A stretch of DNA of 64,000 bases from Nitrospirota bacterium (GCA_016214855.1 JACRMT010000018.1:86689-150688), one strand, 5' to 3'. Counted from the stretch's first letter, positions 1-10,002 are shown. Notes: generated from the sequence alone by a model not told the origin. Made by a program: numbers and translations.

Positions 1-236
1 AGGAGACAGAGATCGCTGACAGCAAGGGGAACCTCTTCAGGCTCGACCGGCTGATTATCGACCCTGAATGCGTTACGGTCATTGATTTCAAGACCGGCAG
101 GGACCAGGAAAAGGAATCCGGTTATCTTCGTCAGATCAGGAATTACATGAATATCCTGGCCGCTCTCTATGCTGACAAAAAAATCATAGGCATGATCGCC
201 TATGTAGAACTGATGCAGGTCAGGATGGTCTCATGA
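1..236 (+). CDS. AddA/RecB-like helicase-nuclease, C-terminal end only (partial)
   Basis: Only the last 77 codons lie in the window (frame starts at base 3). The translated end shows the core of a PD-(D/E)XK nuclease: an E...G...RLDRL stretch, then VIDFKTG with the catalytic D and K, then a helix-rich tail. This is how AddA/RecB-type exonucleases end. The stop codon overlaps the start of the next gene in an ATGA junction, and that gene is AddB-like, so the pair probably forms an AddAB-type double-strand-break resection enzyme. The helicase part is off the window, so a stand-alone RecB-family nuclease cannot be excluded. Confidence 0.75.
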   Translation, partial: ETEIADSKGNLFRLDRLIIDPECVTVIDFKTGRDQEKESGYLRQIRNYMNILAALYADKKIIGMIAYVELMQVRMVS

Positions 237-3073
237 AGGCATATCTTCTGAGAGGAAATGCAGACCTGATCAGCCATGTTTCGGCATGCCTGGACTGCAG
301 GGACAATGACTATTCCGGCAGTATTGTGGTATTCCCCGGTAAAAGGCCTGCGCATTTTCTGAGAAGGCATATTGGAGAAACACAGGGACAGGCCTTTATC
401 CCGCCCAGGATCTGTTCCATGGATGAGTTCATTGATCTGCTCTGCGTGCAGCAGGAGGCTGTCCGCAGGATTGACAGCATTGACGCTGCAGCAATACTTT
501 TCGGCCTTCACCGGAAGGCCCCCAAGCCTCTCGGCAAAAAAGGATTCCTTTCCCTTGACAGCTTTTTCCCGATCAGCCTGAAGCTCGGCAGGGACCTGGA
601 GGAACTCTATATTGAGGGCGTGAGTATCGATGATCTGAAGCAGACCGACAGTCTGGTGCAGGAAGTCATCCCTCGGGGCTCTCTCGAAAGGCTCCAGTCA
701 ATCTCCTGGTTCTATGAGCATTTTTATCAGGAAGTCAGGGAACAGGGTCTTTCGACACGGTCAATGCGGTACTGCTCTGCTGCCGAGGCATTTGATGCAG
801 GCAGCCTGTCTCAATTTTCGCATATCGTGCTTGCCGGTTTTTTTGGACTCACCACAGCGGAGAAGGCCCTGTTCAGAAAACTTGCTGTGCGCGAAAACGT
901 GTGCCTCTTTTTTCAGGACGGTCCGGGCATGCAGGAGCTGCTGGCATCTCTTGATATGGAGCCTGAAGTGATCGAGGGGCTGGGGACTGCTCCTGCTGTC
1001 TCCCTGTATCAGAGTCCTGATACGCATGGCCAGACCTTCGGGCTGAACAGGGTGATCAGAGGGATCGAAAACAGAGGAGAGGCCCTTGATGAGAGGACGG
1101 TGATCGTGCTTCCGTCTGCAGATACGCTTTTCCCTCTTCTGCATCACGGCATCGCAACGATCCCTGAGGACCGTTTTAACATATCCATGGGGTATCCCCT
1201 GAACAGGACGCCTATCTTCGGTTTTTTCAATAATCTCAGCCAGATGATGCTTTCGATGGAGGGGCAACGGCTCTATCTTCCTGATTATCTGAAATTTGTA
1301 CTTCACCCATATGTTAAGAATATGCTGTTCCATGAGCGGGCTGATGTCACCCGGATCATCTTTCATACGCTTGAGGATGAGATGACAGAGAACAGGACCC
1401 GTTCCTTCCTGACGCTCGACGAGATCGAAAAGGACAGGAAGATGCTGGAGAGCATCACCAAAAAGGTTGTCCAGGTAGAGCCGGGCATAACTGCCGGGCA
1501 GGTCCAAGATCATCTCAAAAAGATCCATGACAGGCTCATAAGGGGCTTTTTCACGCTCAGTTCCTTCTCTGATTTTGCGCTGAAGACTGCTGCTGTCCTT
1601 GAATATATCTATGAGAAGAGCACGGCAAAGTTCCATCCCTATTTCCATCCCTTTGCCGAGGCATTCATCTCCTCCATGCAGGCCATTTCCGTTTCCCTGA
1701 TGAAAGACCTGGCCTTTGACGAGACAGGCAGCTATTTCCATTTCTTCAGGAAATACCTCGGCACATGCCACGTGCCTTTTCCGGGCACGCCGCTGAAAGG
1801 GTTTCAGGTGCTCGGCTTCCTCGAAACCAGAAACCTTTCCTTTGACCGTGTCGTGATACTCGACATGAACGAGGATGTGATGCCTGCCACAGACAGGGAC
1901 GAGTCTCTTCTGCCGTTTCAGGCGCGCATGGCGCTGCATCTGCCGACATACCTTGATCGTGACCGGATGACCGCCTATTACTTTGAGACGCTCCTCAGGT
2001 CTTCCCGCGAAGCACATCTTTTTTTTGTCGAGAACAGCAGAAAAGAGAGGAGCCGGTTTGTCGAAAAGCTCCTCTGGGACATGCAGAAAAAAGATGGGGA
2101 GATAAAGCCCGACAATTATCTGCAGGCAGTCTTCTATGACGTGAAGCTCGACAGCAGAAAACCTGCAGCCGTCCCGAAGACCGCTGCGGTTACAGACCTT
2201 CTGCGCGGGTTCGAATACAGCGCCTCGTCACTCGACTCGTATCTGAACTGCCCGCTGCAGTTCTATTACCGGTATGTGCTCAGGATCAGCGAACGGGAAG
2301 GCATCAGCGGGGAGATCGAGAGGGCTGACATCGGCAGGTTCGTGCATGATCTGCTGCATGACTTTTTTGCGGATAAGCAGGGAAGACCTCTTACGTTAGA
2401 GGACTTAAGCGAAGAGGTCATGCATGCGATGATAGCAGTGAAGTTCAGGAAGGAATACGGACCGGATGCAGTCGGTTCTCTGCATCTGCTGAAGATGCAG
2501 ATCCTCCGTCATCTCAGGGATTTTCTGAAAGGCTATCAGGCAGCAATGCTTGAGCAGGGGCAAATCGAGCTCCTCGAACTTGAGAGCGACCTGAAGATCA
2601 CCTGGAATGACTTTGTCCTGAAGGGTCGGCTCGACAGGGTGGAAAAGAGAGGGGAGAGGCTTTATATCATTGACTATAAGACCCAGGCAGGTGACAGCTA
2701 TCTCAGGATCAGGCATGACAGGCTCGATCCTGATGATCGCACAACCTGGAATCAGGCGATCGGCTCTCTTCAGCTTCCTCTCTATCTGCTTCTGCTGTCA
2801 GAGGCGAAAAGCATAGCGCCTGATCAGATCACACCGCTTTTTCTGTTTTTAGGCAGGATGCGCATGGACAGGGACATAGAATCCCCGCTTTTTAAGGAGG
2901 GTGAACCGATGCAGGAGCAGTTTGAGGCGCTGAAGCAGGTTATACAGGGCCTGCTCAAAGAAATCACGGACCCTGCTGAACCCTTTTCTCCTGCGCATGA
3001 CCTGAAGACTGCATGTCCGCTCTGTGATTTCCGGTTCATCTGCGGCACGCAGTGGATCGTAAAGAAGCGATAG
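233..3073 (+). CDS. AddB-like PD-(D/E)XK nuclease subunit
   Basis: A 946-residue protein with an inactive-helicase-like body and a C-terminal RecB-family nuclease domain. The sequence shows a Cys at residue 673 (NCPLQFYYRY), the nuclease core GRLDRVE...IIDYKTQ, and a terminal CPLCDFRFIC giving Cys 928, 931 and 937. One distant Cys plus a C-terminal cluster is the iron-sulfur arrangement known from AddB. I see no Walker A motif near the N-terminus, as expected for AddB. The start overlaps the upstream nuclease stop by 4 nt, implying translational coupling. The likely role is processing of DNA ends for recombination, as partner of the preceding AddA-like subunit. Confidence 0.8.
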   Translation: MKAYLLRGNADLISHVSACLDCRDNDYSGSIVVFPGKRPAHFLRRHIGETQGQAFIPPRICSMDEFIDLLCVQQEAVRRIDSIDAAAILFGLHRKAPKPLGKKGFLSLDSFFPISLKLGRDLEELYIEGVSIDDLKQTDSLVQEVIPRGSLERLQSISWFYEHFYQEVREQGLSTRSMRYCSAAEAFDAGSLSQFSHIVLAGFFGLTTAEKALFRKLAVRENVCLFFQDGPGMQELLASLDMEPEVIEGLGTAPAVSLYQSPDTHGQTFGLNRVIRGIENRGEALDERTVIVLPSADTLFPLLHHGIATIPEDRFNISMGYPLNRTPIFGFFNNLSQMMLSMEGQRLYLPDYLKFVLHPYVKNMLFHERADVTRIIFHTLEDEMTENRTRSFLTLDEIEKDRKMLESITKKVVQVEPGITAGQVQDHLKKIHDRLIRGFFTLSSFSDFALKTAAVLEYIYEKSTAKFHPYFHPFAEAFISSMQAISVSLMKDLAFDETGSYFHFFRKYLGTCHVPFPGTPLKGFQVLGFLETRNLSFDRVVILDMNEDVMPATDRDESLLPFQARMALHLPTYLDRDRMTAYYFETLLRSSREAHLFFVENSRKERSRFVEKLLWDMQKKDGEIKPDNYLQAVFYDVKLDSRKPAAVPKTAAVTDLLRGFEYSASSLDSYLNCPLQFYYRYVLRISEREGISGEIERADIGRFVHDLLHDFFADKQGRPLTLEDLSEEVMHAMIAVKFRKEYGPDAVGSLHLLKMQILRHLRDFLKGYQAAMLEQGQIELLELESDLKITWNDFVLKGRLDRVEKRGERLYIIDYKTQAGDSYLRIRHDRLDPDDRTTWNQAIGSLQLPLYLLLLSEAKSIAPDQITPLFLFLGRMRMDRDIESPLFKEGEPMQEQFEALKQVIQGLLKEITDPAEPFSPAHDLKTACPLCDFRFICGTQWIVKKR

Positions 3074-3094
3074 CCGTTAAGTGAGATTCGGATG

Positions 3095-3122
3095 AAATAC
3101 GGCCCCCTTATGCGGCGTATTT
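3095..3122 (+). other. Inverted repeat between addB-like and sensor-kinase genes
   Basis: AAATACG (3095-3101) and CGTATTT (3116-3122) form a 7-bp stem around a GC-rich loop, just after the nuclease stop. There is no long T tract after it, so it is a weak terminator candidate or an operator; the function is not established. Confidence 0.3.
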
Positions 3123-3180
3123 ATGATAATCTTTATCGTATCCTGATTGTGCTATTTTGGCAAAAAAGGAGATGCTCAAC

Positions 3181-5160
3181 ATGGATCATAGCGCTACCAG
3201 CGATTTCATGGCTCACGGCTTCTGTTTCCTCTGGGAACCCCGGCTGGTATGGCTGCATGTACTATCAGATATCCTTACCGGCATAACCTATTATTCCATT
3301 ACCATTGCCCTGTTCTTTTTTGCGTACAAAAGACGTGATATCCCTTTCCTGAGAATATTTATTCTCTTCGGTGTTTTTATATTCGCCTGCGGAACGACAC
3401 ATCTGTTTGCCGCATATACGATATATGTCCCTGCATACTGGTATGAAGGCATGGTTAAAGCCACCACAGCGGTTGTCTCGATCATTTCTGCATTTCTTTT
3501 CATCCCCCTTATACCCAGGGCTATTGCCATGCCGAGCCTGACAAAGGCATTTGAAGAAATAAAAGGATTGAATGAACGATTATCCAAGGAATTGGAAGAG
3601 CGCAGGGCTACAGAAAAGGCCCTGTTCACCGCAGAGAAGAAATACAAAACATTGTTGGAAGATGTTCATATGCTGGCGATAATGCTTGATAATGATGGCA
3701 ATATCACCTTCTGCAACGACTATCTTTTGAGACTGACCGGGTGGACAAGAGACGAAGTAATCAACAGAAACTGGTTCGATCTATTTCTCCCCAATGATGT
3801 CAGGGAAACCGTTTATGCGGTGTTCAGCTCCGGGATTAAGGATAACGCCCTTGCTCTCCACTATGAGAATCCTATTATGACCCGGGAGGGGATACCAAAG
3901 CTTATTGTCTGGGATAACTCTATTCTGCGGGATACGGAAGGCAACATAATCGGCATGGCCAGTCTCGGGACCGATGTCACGGAGCACAGAAAGCTTGAGG
4001 AGCAGCTCCGTCAGTCCCAGAAGATGGAAGGGATCGGACAGCTTGCCGGAGGAATTGCCCACGATTTCAACAATATCCTTTCATCCATAGTAGGCTATGG
4101 CCACCTTACCCTTATGAAGATGGCAGACGATGATCCCAACCGCCTGAACGTAGAGAACATACTTGAGGCCTCAGACAAGGCAGCGCATCTTACCAAGGAC
4201 CTGCTTCTGTTCAGCAGGAAGCAGGCAATAGACAGGAAACCCCTCGACCTTAATGAGACGATCAGACGGCTGCAGAAGTTTCTGATACGGGTCATTGGGG
4301 AAGACATTATCTGCGATGCGAGGCTTTCTGAAGGAAGACTTATGCTATCGGCTGACACACACCAGCTTGAGCAGGTCCTTATGAACCTGGCCACAAACGC
4401 GCGTGACGCCATGCCGAAGGGCGGCACCTTCACGATCACAACAAAAGAGATCCAGCTGGATGAAGAGTTCACCTCTACGTGCGGGCTCTGTAAGGCCGGA
4501 AGGTATGCCCTGATCAGTATCTCGGATACAGGCTATGGCATGGACAATGAAACCAGTCAGAAGATCTTCGAGCCTTTTTTTACCACAAAAGAGGTTGGCA
4601 AAGGCACAGGGCTTGGACTTGCCGTTGCGTACGGCATTATCAGGCAGCATGAGGGGAATATCATGGTGAACAGCACAAAGGGAAAAGGTACGACAATCCG
4701 GATATACCTGCCGCTCATGAGCGCTGTGCAAGAAGATGGCGGATCGGCCATTGCAGGTGCAGAGGAACAGCCTGTTGCGGGAGGCACGGAAACGATCCTG
4801 GTGGCTGAGGACGAGGAATCGCTCCGGAAACTTAACCATAGCGTATTGACGCAATATGGGTATACGGTCATCGATGCTGTAGATGGCGTGGATGCCGTAA
4901 ACAGGTTCAAGGAGCACAAAGACAGTATTCAGCTCCTTCTGTTCGATCTCATAATGCCGAAGATGAACGGCAGTGAGGCCTTTGATAAGATACGGAAGAT
5001 AAATCCGGACATAAAGGTCATATTTGCCAGCGGCTACTCTCCTGACATTGTCCGGCAGAAGGTGCTGCTCGATGAGGATGCAGAGTTGATCTATAAACCC
5101 ATTTCACCCTTTGAACTTCTGAGAAAAGTGAGGGAAGTGCTGGATAAAGGCAAGAGGTAG
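3181..5160 (+). CDS. Hybrid sensor histidine kinase with ethylene-receptor-like membrane domain
   Basis: About 659 residues: three membrane helices (residues ~20-115), a PAS domain (~145-265), HisKA with H294 in GIAHDFNN, an HATPase domain (GLGLAVAYG), and a C-terminal receiver with D589. The membrane domain matches plant ETR1 and cyanobacterial homologues: D30, Y37, I67, C70 and H74 keep the exact spacing of ETR1 D25, Y32, I62, C65 and H69, and K93 matches K91. ETR1 Pro36 is a Thr here. In ETR1 the Cys and His bind the copper that holds ethylene. I chose ATG 3181 because AAAAAGGAG lies 9 nt upstream; a TTG at 3157 would leave no such site. The ligand in this organism is unknown. Confidence 0.85.
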   Translation: MDHSATSDFMAHGFCFLWEPRLVWLHVLSDILTGITYYSITIALFFFAYKRRDIPFLRIFILFGVFIFACGTTHLFAAYTIYVPAYWYEGMVKATTAVVSIISAFLFIPLIPRAIAMPSLTKAFEEIKGLNERLSKELEERRATEKALFTAEKKYKTLLEDVHMLAIMLDNDGNITFCNDYLLRLTGWTRDEVINRNWFDLFLPNDVRETVYAVFSSGIKDNALALHYENPIMTREGIPKLIVWDNSILRDTEGNIIGMASLGTDVTEHRKLEEQLRQSQKMEGIGQLAGGIAHDFNNILSSIVGYGHLTLMKMADDDPNRLNVENILEASDKAAHLTKDLLLFSRKQAIDRKPLDLNETIRRLQKFLIRVIGEDIICDARLSEGRLMLSADTHQLEQVLMNLATNARDAMPKGGTFTITTKEIQLDEEFTSTCGLCKAGRYALISISDTGYGMDNETSQKIFEPFFTTKEVGKGTGLGLAVAYGIIRQHEGNIMVNSTKGKGTTIRIYLPLMSAVQEDGGSAIAGAEEQPVAGGTETILVAEDEESLRKLNHSVLTQYGYTVIDAVDGVDAVNRFKEHKDSIQLLLFDLIMPKMNGSEAFDKIRKINPDIKVIFASGYSPDIVRQKVLLDEDAELIYKPISPFELLRKVREVLDKGKR

Positions 5161-5208
5161 CTTCTTGAGGCCAGGACGGTATCGTGATCATAACAGCTGG
5201 AGGTTTTT

Positions 5209-6765
5209 GTGAGGCTAATGAGTATCTTTACTCTTGTGCGTATTTTTTCTCTTGTTCTGATCTTGTTGTTCTTTGCAGTCTTGCCCGCTAATGCAGAACA
5301 GGCCATTCTGCGCATCCTGCATGTCAACGACTTTCACGGTTTTGCAGAGCCGTACAAGCCTTACGCCTCTGACGGGCTGCTGGGCGGTATGGCATGGCTT
5401 GCCACAGCTGCCGACGAACTCAGAAAGGAAAGGCCGGCGCTGCTTCTCTCTGCCGGCGACATGATCCAGGGCAATAACTGGGCTAATCTTTTTCAGGGCG
5501 CATCAGTGATCGAATTGATGAATGCCATGCAGTTCGATGCCATGGTGACCGGAAATCATGAATTTGATTTTGGTCAGGATGTTCTGAAGAGACGATTGAG
5601 CGAGGCAGCGTTTCCGATCCTTGCAGCTAATGTCGAAGGCATGGAAGGCCTGAAGCCCTATCTGCTGAAAGAGATCAACAGCATAAAGATCGCAATCATC
5701 GGCGTTGTGACCGAAGAGACGCCTCTTAGCACCCATCCCCGGAATGTGACAGGCCTGAAGTTCATTGCGCCTGAAGATGCCCTGAACCGCTATCTCAGGG
5801 AGCTGAGACCGGGGGTCGATCTGGTGGTCGTTCTTTCCCATCTCGGCCACAATGCTGATCGTCTGCTTGCAGAGAAGGTGAGCGGTATCGACGTTATTGT
5901 CGGCGGCCATTCACATACAAAGGTGCTACAGCCGGTTGTGATCAACAAGACCGTGGTGCTTCAGGCATGGGAGCATGGAAAGGCACTGGGTGTCCTTGAC
6001 CTTACCTTTGATGACAGGAAGATCGTGAAGGCAGAGGGAAGACTTGTGGATATCAGGCCTCTGCCGGGCAGGGAGAATAAAGAGATCGCAGCGATCGTCG
6101 AAAAATACCGATTCAGGGTTGACGCGGTGCTCGATGAGACGATCGGCGGGGCAGGGCTTGAGCTTGACGGCCAGAATACGAGAAAGCGCGAGACGAACCT
6201 CGGTAACTTTCTTGCGGACATCGTGCGTTCTACAGCAGGAGCAGATGCGGCGATCATCGGCGGGGGCAGTATCAGGACGAGCATGAAGAAGGGGGATATA
6301 AAGATCAAGCATGTGTACGCGGTCTCTCCCTTTAATAATTATATTGTCGGCATCAGGCTTACCGGCCGGCAGATCCGCGAGGCGCTCGAACATGGCGTCT
6401 CTGCCATTGCTGACGATGCCGGACGGTTTCCGCAGGTATCTGGCATCAGATTTACGTACAGCCGCTCTAAGCCTGTGGGGCAGAAGGTGAAGGAGGTATC
6501 TGTCAACAACAGTCCCCTTGTCATGGAGAAGGAATACATTGTGGCGACCGACGACTTTCTGGCTGCAGGCGGGGACGGGTACAAGGCTTTCGGAGATGCA
6601 GTCAGGTCTTCAAGAGATTTTGCGATCGTGGGCGGAGCAGTGATGGGCGAGAAGCTCGTATATAACAATTCGGGCAAGTGGCTGCGCGACGTGGTCATTG
6701 ACCATATAAAAGAAAGGAAGATGGTCTCGCCGGTCGTTGAAGGAAGGATAATCGAGGTTGAGTAA
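5209..6765 (+). CDS. Secreted 5'-nucleotidase / UshA-family metallophosphoesterase
   Basis: A 518-residue protein with an N-terminal signal peptide (hydrophobic core ~8-24, cleavage near PANA-E). The metallophosphatase motifs HVNDFHG, GNHEFDFG and GGHSHT supply the di-metal site. The C-terminal 5'-nucleotidase domain contains DGYKAFGD, the substrate-binding type of motif. The family hydrolyses extracellular nucleotides and nucleotide sugars in the periplasm. GTG 5209 has GGAGG 5 nt upstream; ATG 5218 is an alternative. It lies 48 nt after the sensor kinase on the same strand, so co-transcription is possible, but no functional link is visible. Confidence 0.88.
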   Translation: MRLMSIFTLVRIFSLVLILLFFAVLPANAEQAILRILHVNDFHGFAEPYKPYASDGLLGGMAWLATAADELRKERPALLLSAGDMIQGNNWANLFQGASVIELMNAMQFDAMVTGNHEFDFGQDVLKRRLSEAAFPILAANVEGMEGLKPYLLKEINSIKIAIIGVVTEETPLSTHPRNVTGLKFIAPEDALNRYLRELRPGVDLVVVLSHLGHNADRLLAEKVSGIDVIVGGHSHTKVLQPVVINKTVVLQAWEHGKALGVLDLTFDDRKIVKAEGRLVDIRPLPGRENKEIAAIVEKYRFRVDAVLDETIGGAGLELDGQNTRKRETNLGNFLADIVRSTAGADAAIIGGGSIRTSMKKGDIKIKHVYAVSPFNNYIVGIRLTGRQIREALEHGVSAIADDAGRFPQVSGIRFTYSRSKPVGQKVKEVSVNNSPLVMEKEYIVATDDFLAAGGDGYKAFGDAVRSSRDFAIVGGAVMGEKLVYNNSGKWLRDVVIDHIKERKMVSPVVEGRIIEVE

Positions 6766-6789
6766 GGTTTCTGTTCATATCATTTCAGA

Positions 6790-6831
6790 CCTCCCCTTTC
6801 TCCCCTCCCTGGCAAGGAGGGGATGGGGGCG
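6790..6831 (+). repeat. Dispersed palindromic repeat, copy 1
   Basis: A perfect CCCCTCC/GGAGGGG hairpin (6802-6822) with flanking CT-rich and GGGGGCGG stretches. It belongs to a family seen at five other places in the window. Its right end supplies the ATG at 6823 of the following small gene. Confidence 0.8.
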
Positions 6832-7014
6832 GTGAAGATATGCGTTAATGAAAAAGAGATCGAACTCGCCGCAGGCATGACCGTGCGCCATGCGCTGATC
6901 CATGCCGGCCTGCTGAAAGAGATCGAAAAGGAAAAGAAGGTCTATGACCAGTGGGGCAATGAACTGGGCCTGGACGGTTCCCTGTGCGAAGGGATGCTGA
7001 TCCTGGTGAAGTAA
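6823..7014 (+). CDS. Small beta-grasp-like protein (ThiS/MoaD-like), function unknown
   Basis: 63 residues with the pattern of a small ubiquitin-like fold: strand KICVNEKEIEL, a T(V)RHAL helix, and a C-terminal strand MLILVK. It lacks the GG terminus needed for ThiS or MoaD sulfur carriers, so a carrier function is not supported. The ATG lies inside the right arm of a dispersed palindromic repeat, so the original start may be the GTG at 6832, three codons in. It stands 57 nt after the nucleotidase. I do not recognise a specific family. Confidence 0.55.
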   Translation: MGAVKICVNEKEIELAAGMTVRHALIHAGLLKEIEKEKKVYDQWGNELGLDGSLCEGMLILVK

Positions 7015-7065
7015 GGTCCCGGCAGTTTCAGTTGACCGGCATAACGATGGATGGTATTAAAAACA

Positions 7066-9945
7066 TCAGTTCCGAACCCTGACCATTGCTTCTTTCAGCA
7101 TCCAGGCAGCTATCTCGGGTGCGGCCTTTGGCCGCGAGAAGAAAAACCCCTGCGCAAAATGGCAATCCATGGTGTCGATCTCGTCAAGGTGGGAAGACAG
7201 TTCTATGCCTTCGGCTATGACCTCAAGTTTAAGATTTTGGGCGAGAGTTACTATAGCCTTCACGATCTCGCGATTTTCATCGTTCAGTGACATGTTTGCG
7301 ATGAAGCTCCGATCGATCTTCAAGGCGGTAACAGGAAATTTGTTCAGATAGCTCAGCGAAGAATATCCGGTGCCGAAGTCGTCGATATGGATCTTGATCC
7401 CGCTGTCGCGCAGCCTGTTCATGGCGATCACCGCGACCTCGAGATTCTCCATAATAATGCTCTCCGTGATCTCTATGGCAAGCGTTTCTGGAGCGATGCC
7501 GGTCTCCCCGATGATCCCGAGCAGGACATCCACGAAATTATCGTTGAGGAATTGCCTGCCGGACACGTTAGCGCTCATCTTGAGCGGCTCGGCAGTATGG
7601 TATTCCCTCTGCCACCGGTTCAGCTGCCTGCAGGCTTCGCGCAGGACCCATTCTCCCAGCGGCTGGATCAGGCCTGTCTCTTCGGCAAGAGGTATGAATT
7701 CCATGGGAGGGATCAGGCCGCGCACAGGATGCTGCCAGCGCACGAGGGCCTCAAACCCGCTCAGTTTTCGCGTTGCGACATCAAGGATCGGCTGATAGTG
7801 CAGGACGAATTCATCAAGGTGTTCTACCGCGACCCTGAGATCCGCCTCAAGCTGCAGCCGCTCAACCATATAACTGTGCATGCTGTCATCGAAGATCTCG
7901 TACCGGGCCTTGCCCTTTGCTTTAGCCGCATACATCGCGATGTCCGCATCGCTCAGGATCTGATCCGGCTGTTCATAGCGGTCCTGCTCCAGGGCAATGC
8001 CGATGCTCTGGGTCACATAGAGCTCATTGCCGTCGATCAGGAAGGGGGCCGCCATTTCGGTCTGGATGCGTTCGACAACAGTCCTGACATCCGTAACATC
8101 AGAAACATTTTCAAGCAGTACCGCGAACTCATCTCCGCCGAGACGCGCAACCGTATCGCCCGGCCTGACACAGTCTGCCATGCGACGGCTTACCCCGATC
8201 AGCAGTTTGTCGCCTGCGGCATGCCCTAAACTGTCATTGATCACCTTGAACCGGTCGACATCAAAGAACATTACGGCATAAAGATATTGTTTCAGCCTCT
8301 TTGACCGGTTGATCGCATTGTGGAGCCTGTCCCGGAACAGGGCCCTGTTGGCGAGTCCGGTCAGGGCGTCATGAAACGCATCATGGAGGAGCTGTTCCTC
8401 GGCCTTCTTGCGCGCGGTGATATCGGTCTGTGATCCCGCCATGCGGGAAGAGTTGCCCTTGCCATCCCTGACGGCCAGTCCCCTGCAGAGCATCCAGCGG
8501 AAGTTCCCGTCCTTGTGCATGATGCGGTATTCGATCTCAAGATGCTGGTTCCCCTGCAGCACATAACCATGGATCCGTGACCAGACCTTCTCACGGTCAT
8601 CGATATGCAGACGGCTGAGCCACTCGTCAGGGCTGTCTCCAACCTCTCTGTCGCTGTATCCCAGCATGGACTTCCAGCGGATGGAATAGTAGATCCGGTT
8701 ATCCGTCAGGTTCCAGTCCCATAGCCCGTCATTTGCCCCCTGTGCTGCAAGCGCATACCGCTGTTCACTCTCCCTGAGGGCGGCCTCGGTCTTCTTGCGT
8801 TCCGTGATATCTCTGGTGTATTCGATGACATGGGTTATGGTGTTGTCACGGTCAACGATCGGATAGGTGTAGATCTCCTGCCAGGACTCATGTCCGTGCA
8901 GGTCCATGACGGTCTTTTCTTTTGCGCATGCATCGCCGGAAAGGAACGTTGCGCTGACAATGCAGTCCTCGCACACGGCATCTCTGCCATGCAGCAATGC
9001 ATAGCATACCGGCGGAGCCTCAGGATCAATGGTCCTGGATTTCATGGCAGTGTAAGCGTCATTGGACCGGACGATCCTGAATTCGCGGTCAAAGATACAG
9101 AAGGGGTCGTGGATGCTGTCGAATATGGTGCTGAGAAAGGCCTCTGATTTGGTGAGAGCGGCCTCGGTCTGTCTCCTCTCGGCGATCTCTTTTTCGAGCT
9201 TGTCATATCCTTCCCTGAGCCCCGTGCTCATCAGGCTGATATTATCAGCCAGTTCGCCGAATTCCGTTTTGTCCTGATAAGGGACCTTGTGCCCAAGATC
9301 TCCCGCTGCAATGGTCCTTACCGCGCTGAGCAGAACGCCGATGGGTCCGGTAATAGAGGATGTCAGCCGGATCGCGATAATAATGCCTACCAGGAAGGCG
9401 AGGATGATCGTGATCAGAAGAATGCTCCTTGCTTCCTTGATCTTTCCGACTGCATCTGCTGTCATTGAGGCGAGTTTCCTGCTTGCATCCATGGACATCT
9501 CTTCAGTGGTGAGGAGAAGGCTGTTGCCGATAGCTGCAGCCTCTGTTTTCAGACGGTCGATATTCTTCTTGTCCGCTGAAGCGGTCATATAAAAACTGAG
9601 AGCGTTCTGATAATCGTTAATGGAGGTCTGCATCTGCAGCAGTTTCTTCTCCAGGGCCGGCTGATGATGACATTTTGTGCAGCCGCCTGCATTCTTCTCA
9701 AGACGGCTTACGTTCTCGGTAATAGTGTCTATCTTGTGCCCGAGATCAGTCCCTACGGTATAGAGTTCCGACTGTACCGTCTGGATCGACATGATAAGAT
9801 CCTGGCGGAGGTTTTCGACCTGATGCAGACTGATCAGTCTTTCAAGGGAAGAAGTCGTTGTCCTGATAGACAGCGACGATATGACCGTCCCGGCCGCAAA
9901 GAAGAGAAAGAGGAGAAGCAGGGATATGACGATCTTTCGTTTCAC
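7066..9945 (-). CDS. Diguanylate cyclase/phosphodiesterase with periplasmic heme-c motif
   Basis: 959 residues: a TM helix (~5-27), a periplasmic coil-rich domain with CTKCHH (C89, C92, H93; a c-type heme attachment motif), a TM helix (~175-197), HAMP, two PAS domains, GGDEF with an intact GGDEF motif (ARLGGDEFAVLLE) and EAL with intact EALVRW. Both the c-di-GMP-making and -degrading catalytic signatures are present. The first PAS has a Cys cluster (C...C..C, in AVCEDC). The start is a GTG with no strong ribosome-binding site. It lies 57 nt downstream of the binding-protein gene and shares its riboswitch leader, so c-di-GMP probably feeds back on a c-di-GMP enzyme. Heme attachment is inferred from the motif. 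Confidence 0.9.
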   Translation of the reverse strand: MKRKIVISLLLLFLFFAAGTVISSLSIRTTTSSLERLISLHQVENLRQDLIMSIQTVQSELYTVGTDLGHKIDTITENVSRLEKNAGGCTKCHHQPALEKKLLQMQTSINDYQNALSFYMTASADKKNIDRLKTEAAAIGNSLLLTTEEMSMDASRKLASMTADAVGKIKEARSILLITIILAFLVGIIIAIRLTSSITGPIGVLLSAVRTIAAGDLGHKVPYQDKTEFGELADNISLMSTGLREGYDKLEKEIAERRQTEAALTKSEAFLSTIFDSIHDPFCIFDREFRIVRSNDAYTAMKSRTIDPEAPPVCYALLHGRDAVCEDCIVSATFLSGDACAKEKTVMDLHGHESWQEIYTYPIVDRDNTITHVIEYTRDITERKKTEAALRESEQRYALAAQGANDGLWDWNLTDNRIYYSIRWKSMLGYSDREVGDSPDEWLSRLHIDDREKVWSRIHGYVLQGNQHLEIEYRIMHKDGNFRWMLCRGLAVRDGKGNSSRMAGSQTDITARKKAEEQLLHDAFHDALTGLANRALFRDRLHNAINRSKRLKQYLYAVMFFDVDRFKVINDSLGHAAGDKLLIGVSRRMADCVRPGDTVARLGGDEFAVLLENVSDVTDVRTVVERIQTEMAAPFLIDGNELYVTQSIGIALEQDRYEQPDQILSDADIAMYAAKAKGKARYEIFDDSMHSYMVERLQLEADLRVAVEHLDEFVLHYQPILDVATRKLSGFEALVRWQHPVRGLIPPMEFIPLAEETGLIQPLGEWVLREACRQLNRWQREYHTAEPLKMSANVSGRQFLNDNFVDVLLGIIGETGIAPETLAIEITESIIMENLEVAVIAMNRLRDSGIKIHIDDFGTGYSSLSYLNKFPVTALKIDRSFIANMSLNDENREIVKAIVTLAQNLKLEVIAEGIELSSHLDEIDTMDCHFAQGFFFSRPKAAPEIAAWMLKEAMVRVRN

Positions 9946-10002
9946 GGTCTTTGGTTGTCCTGAAGATCTGCCGCTTCCGGTTGACGCCGATAGTGACCGG
10001 CG

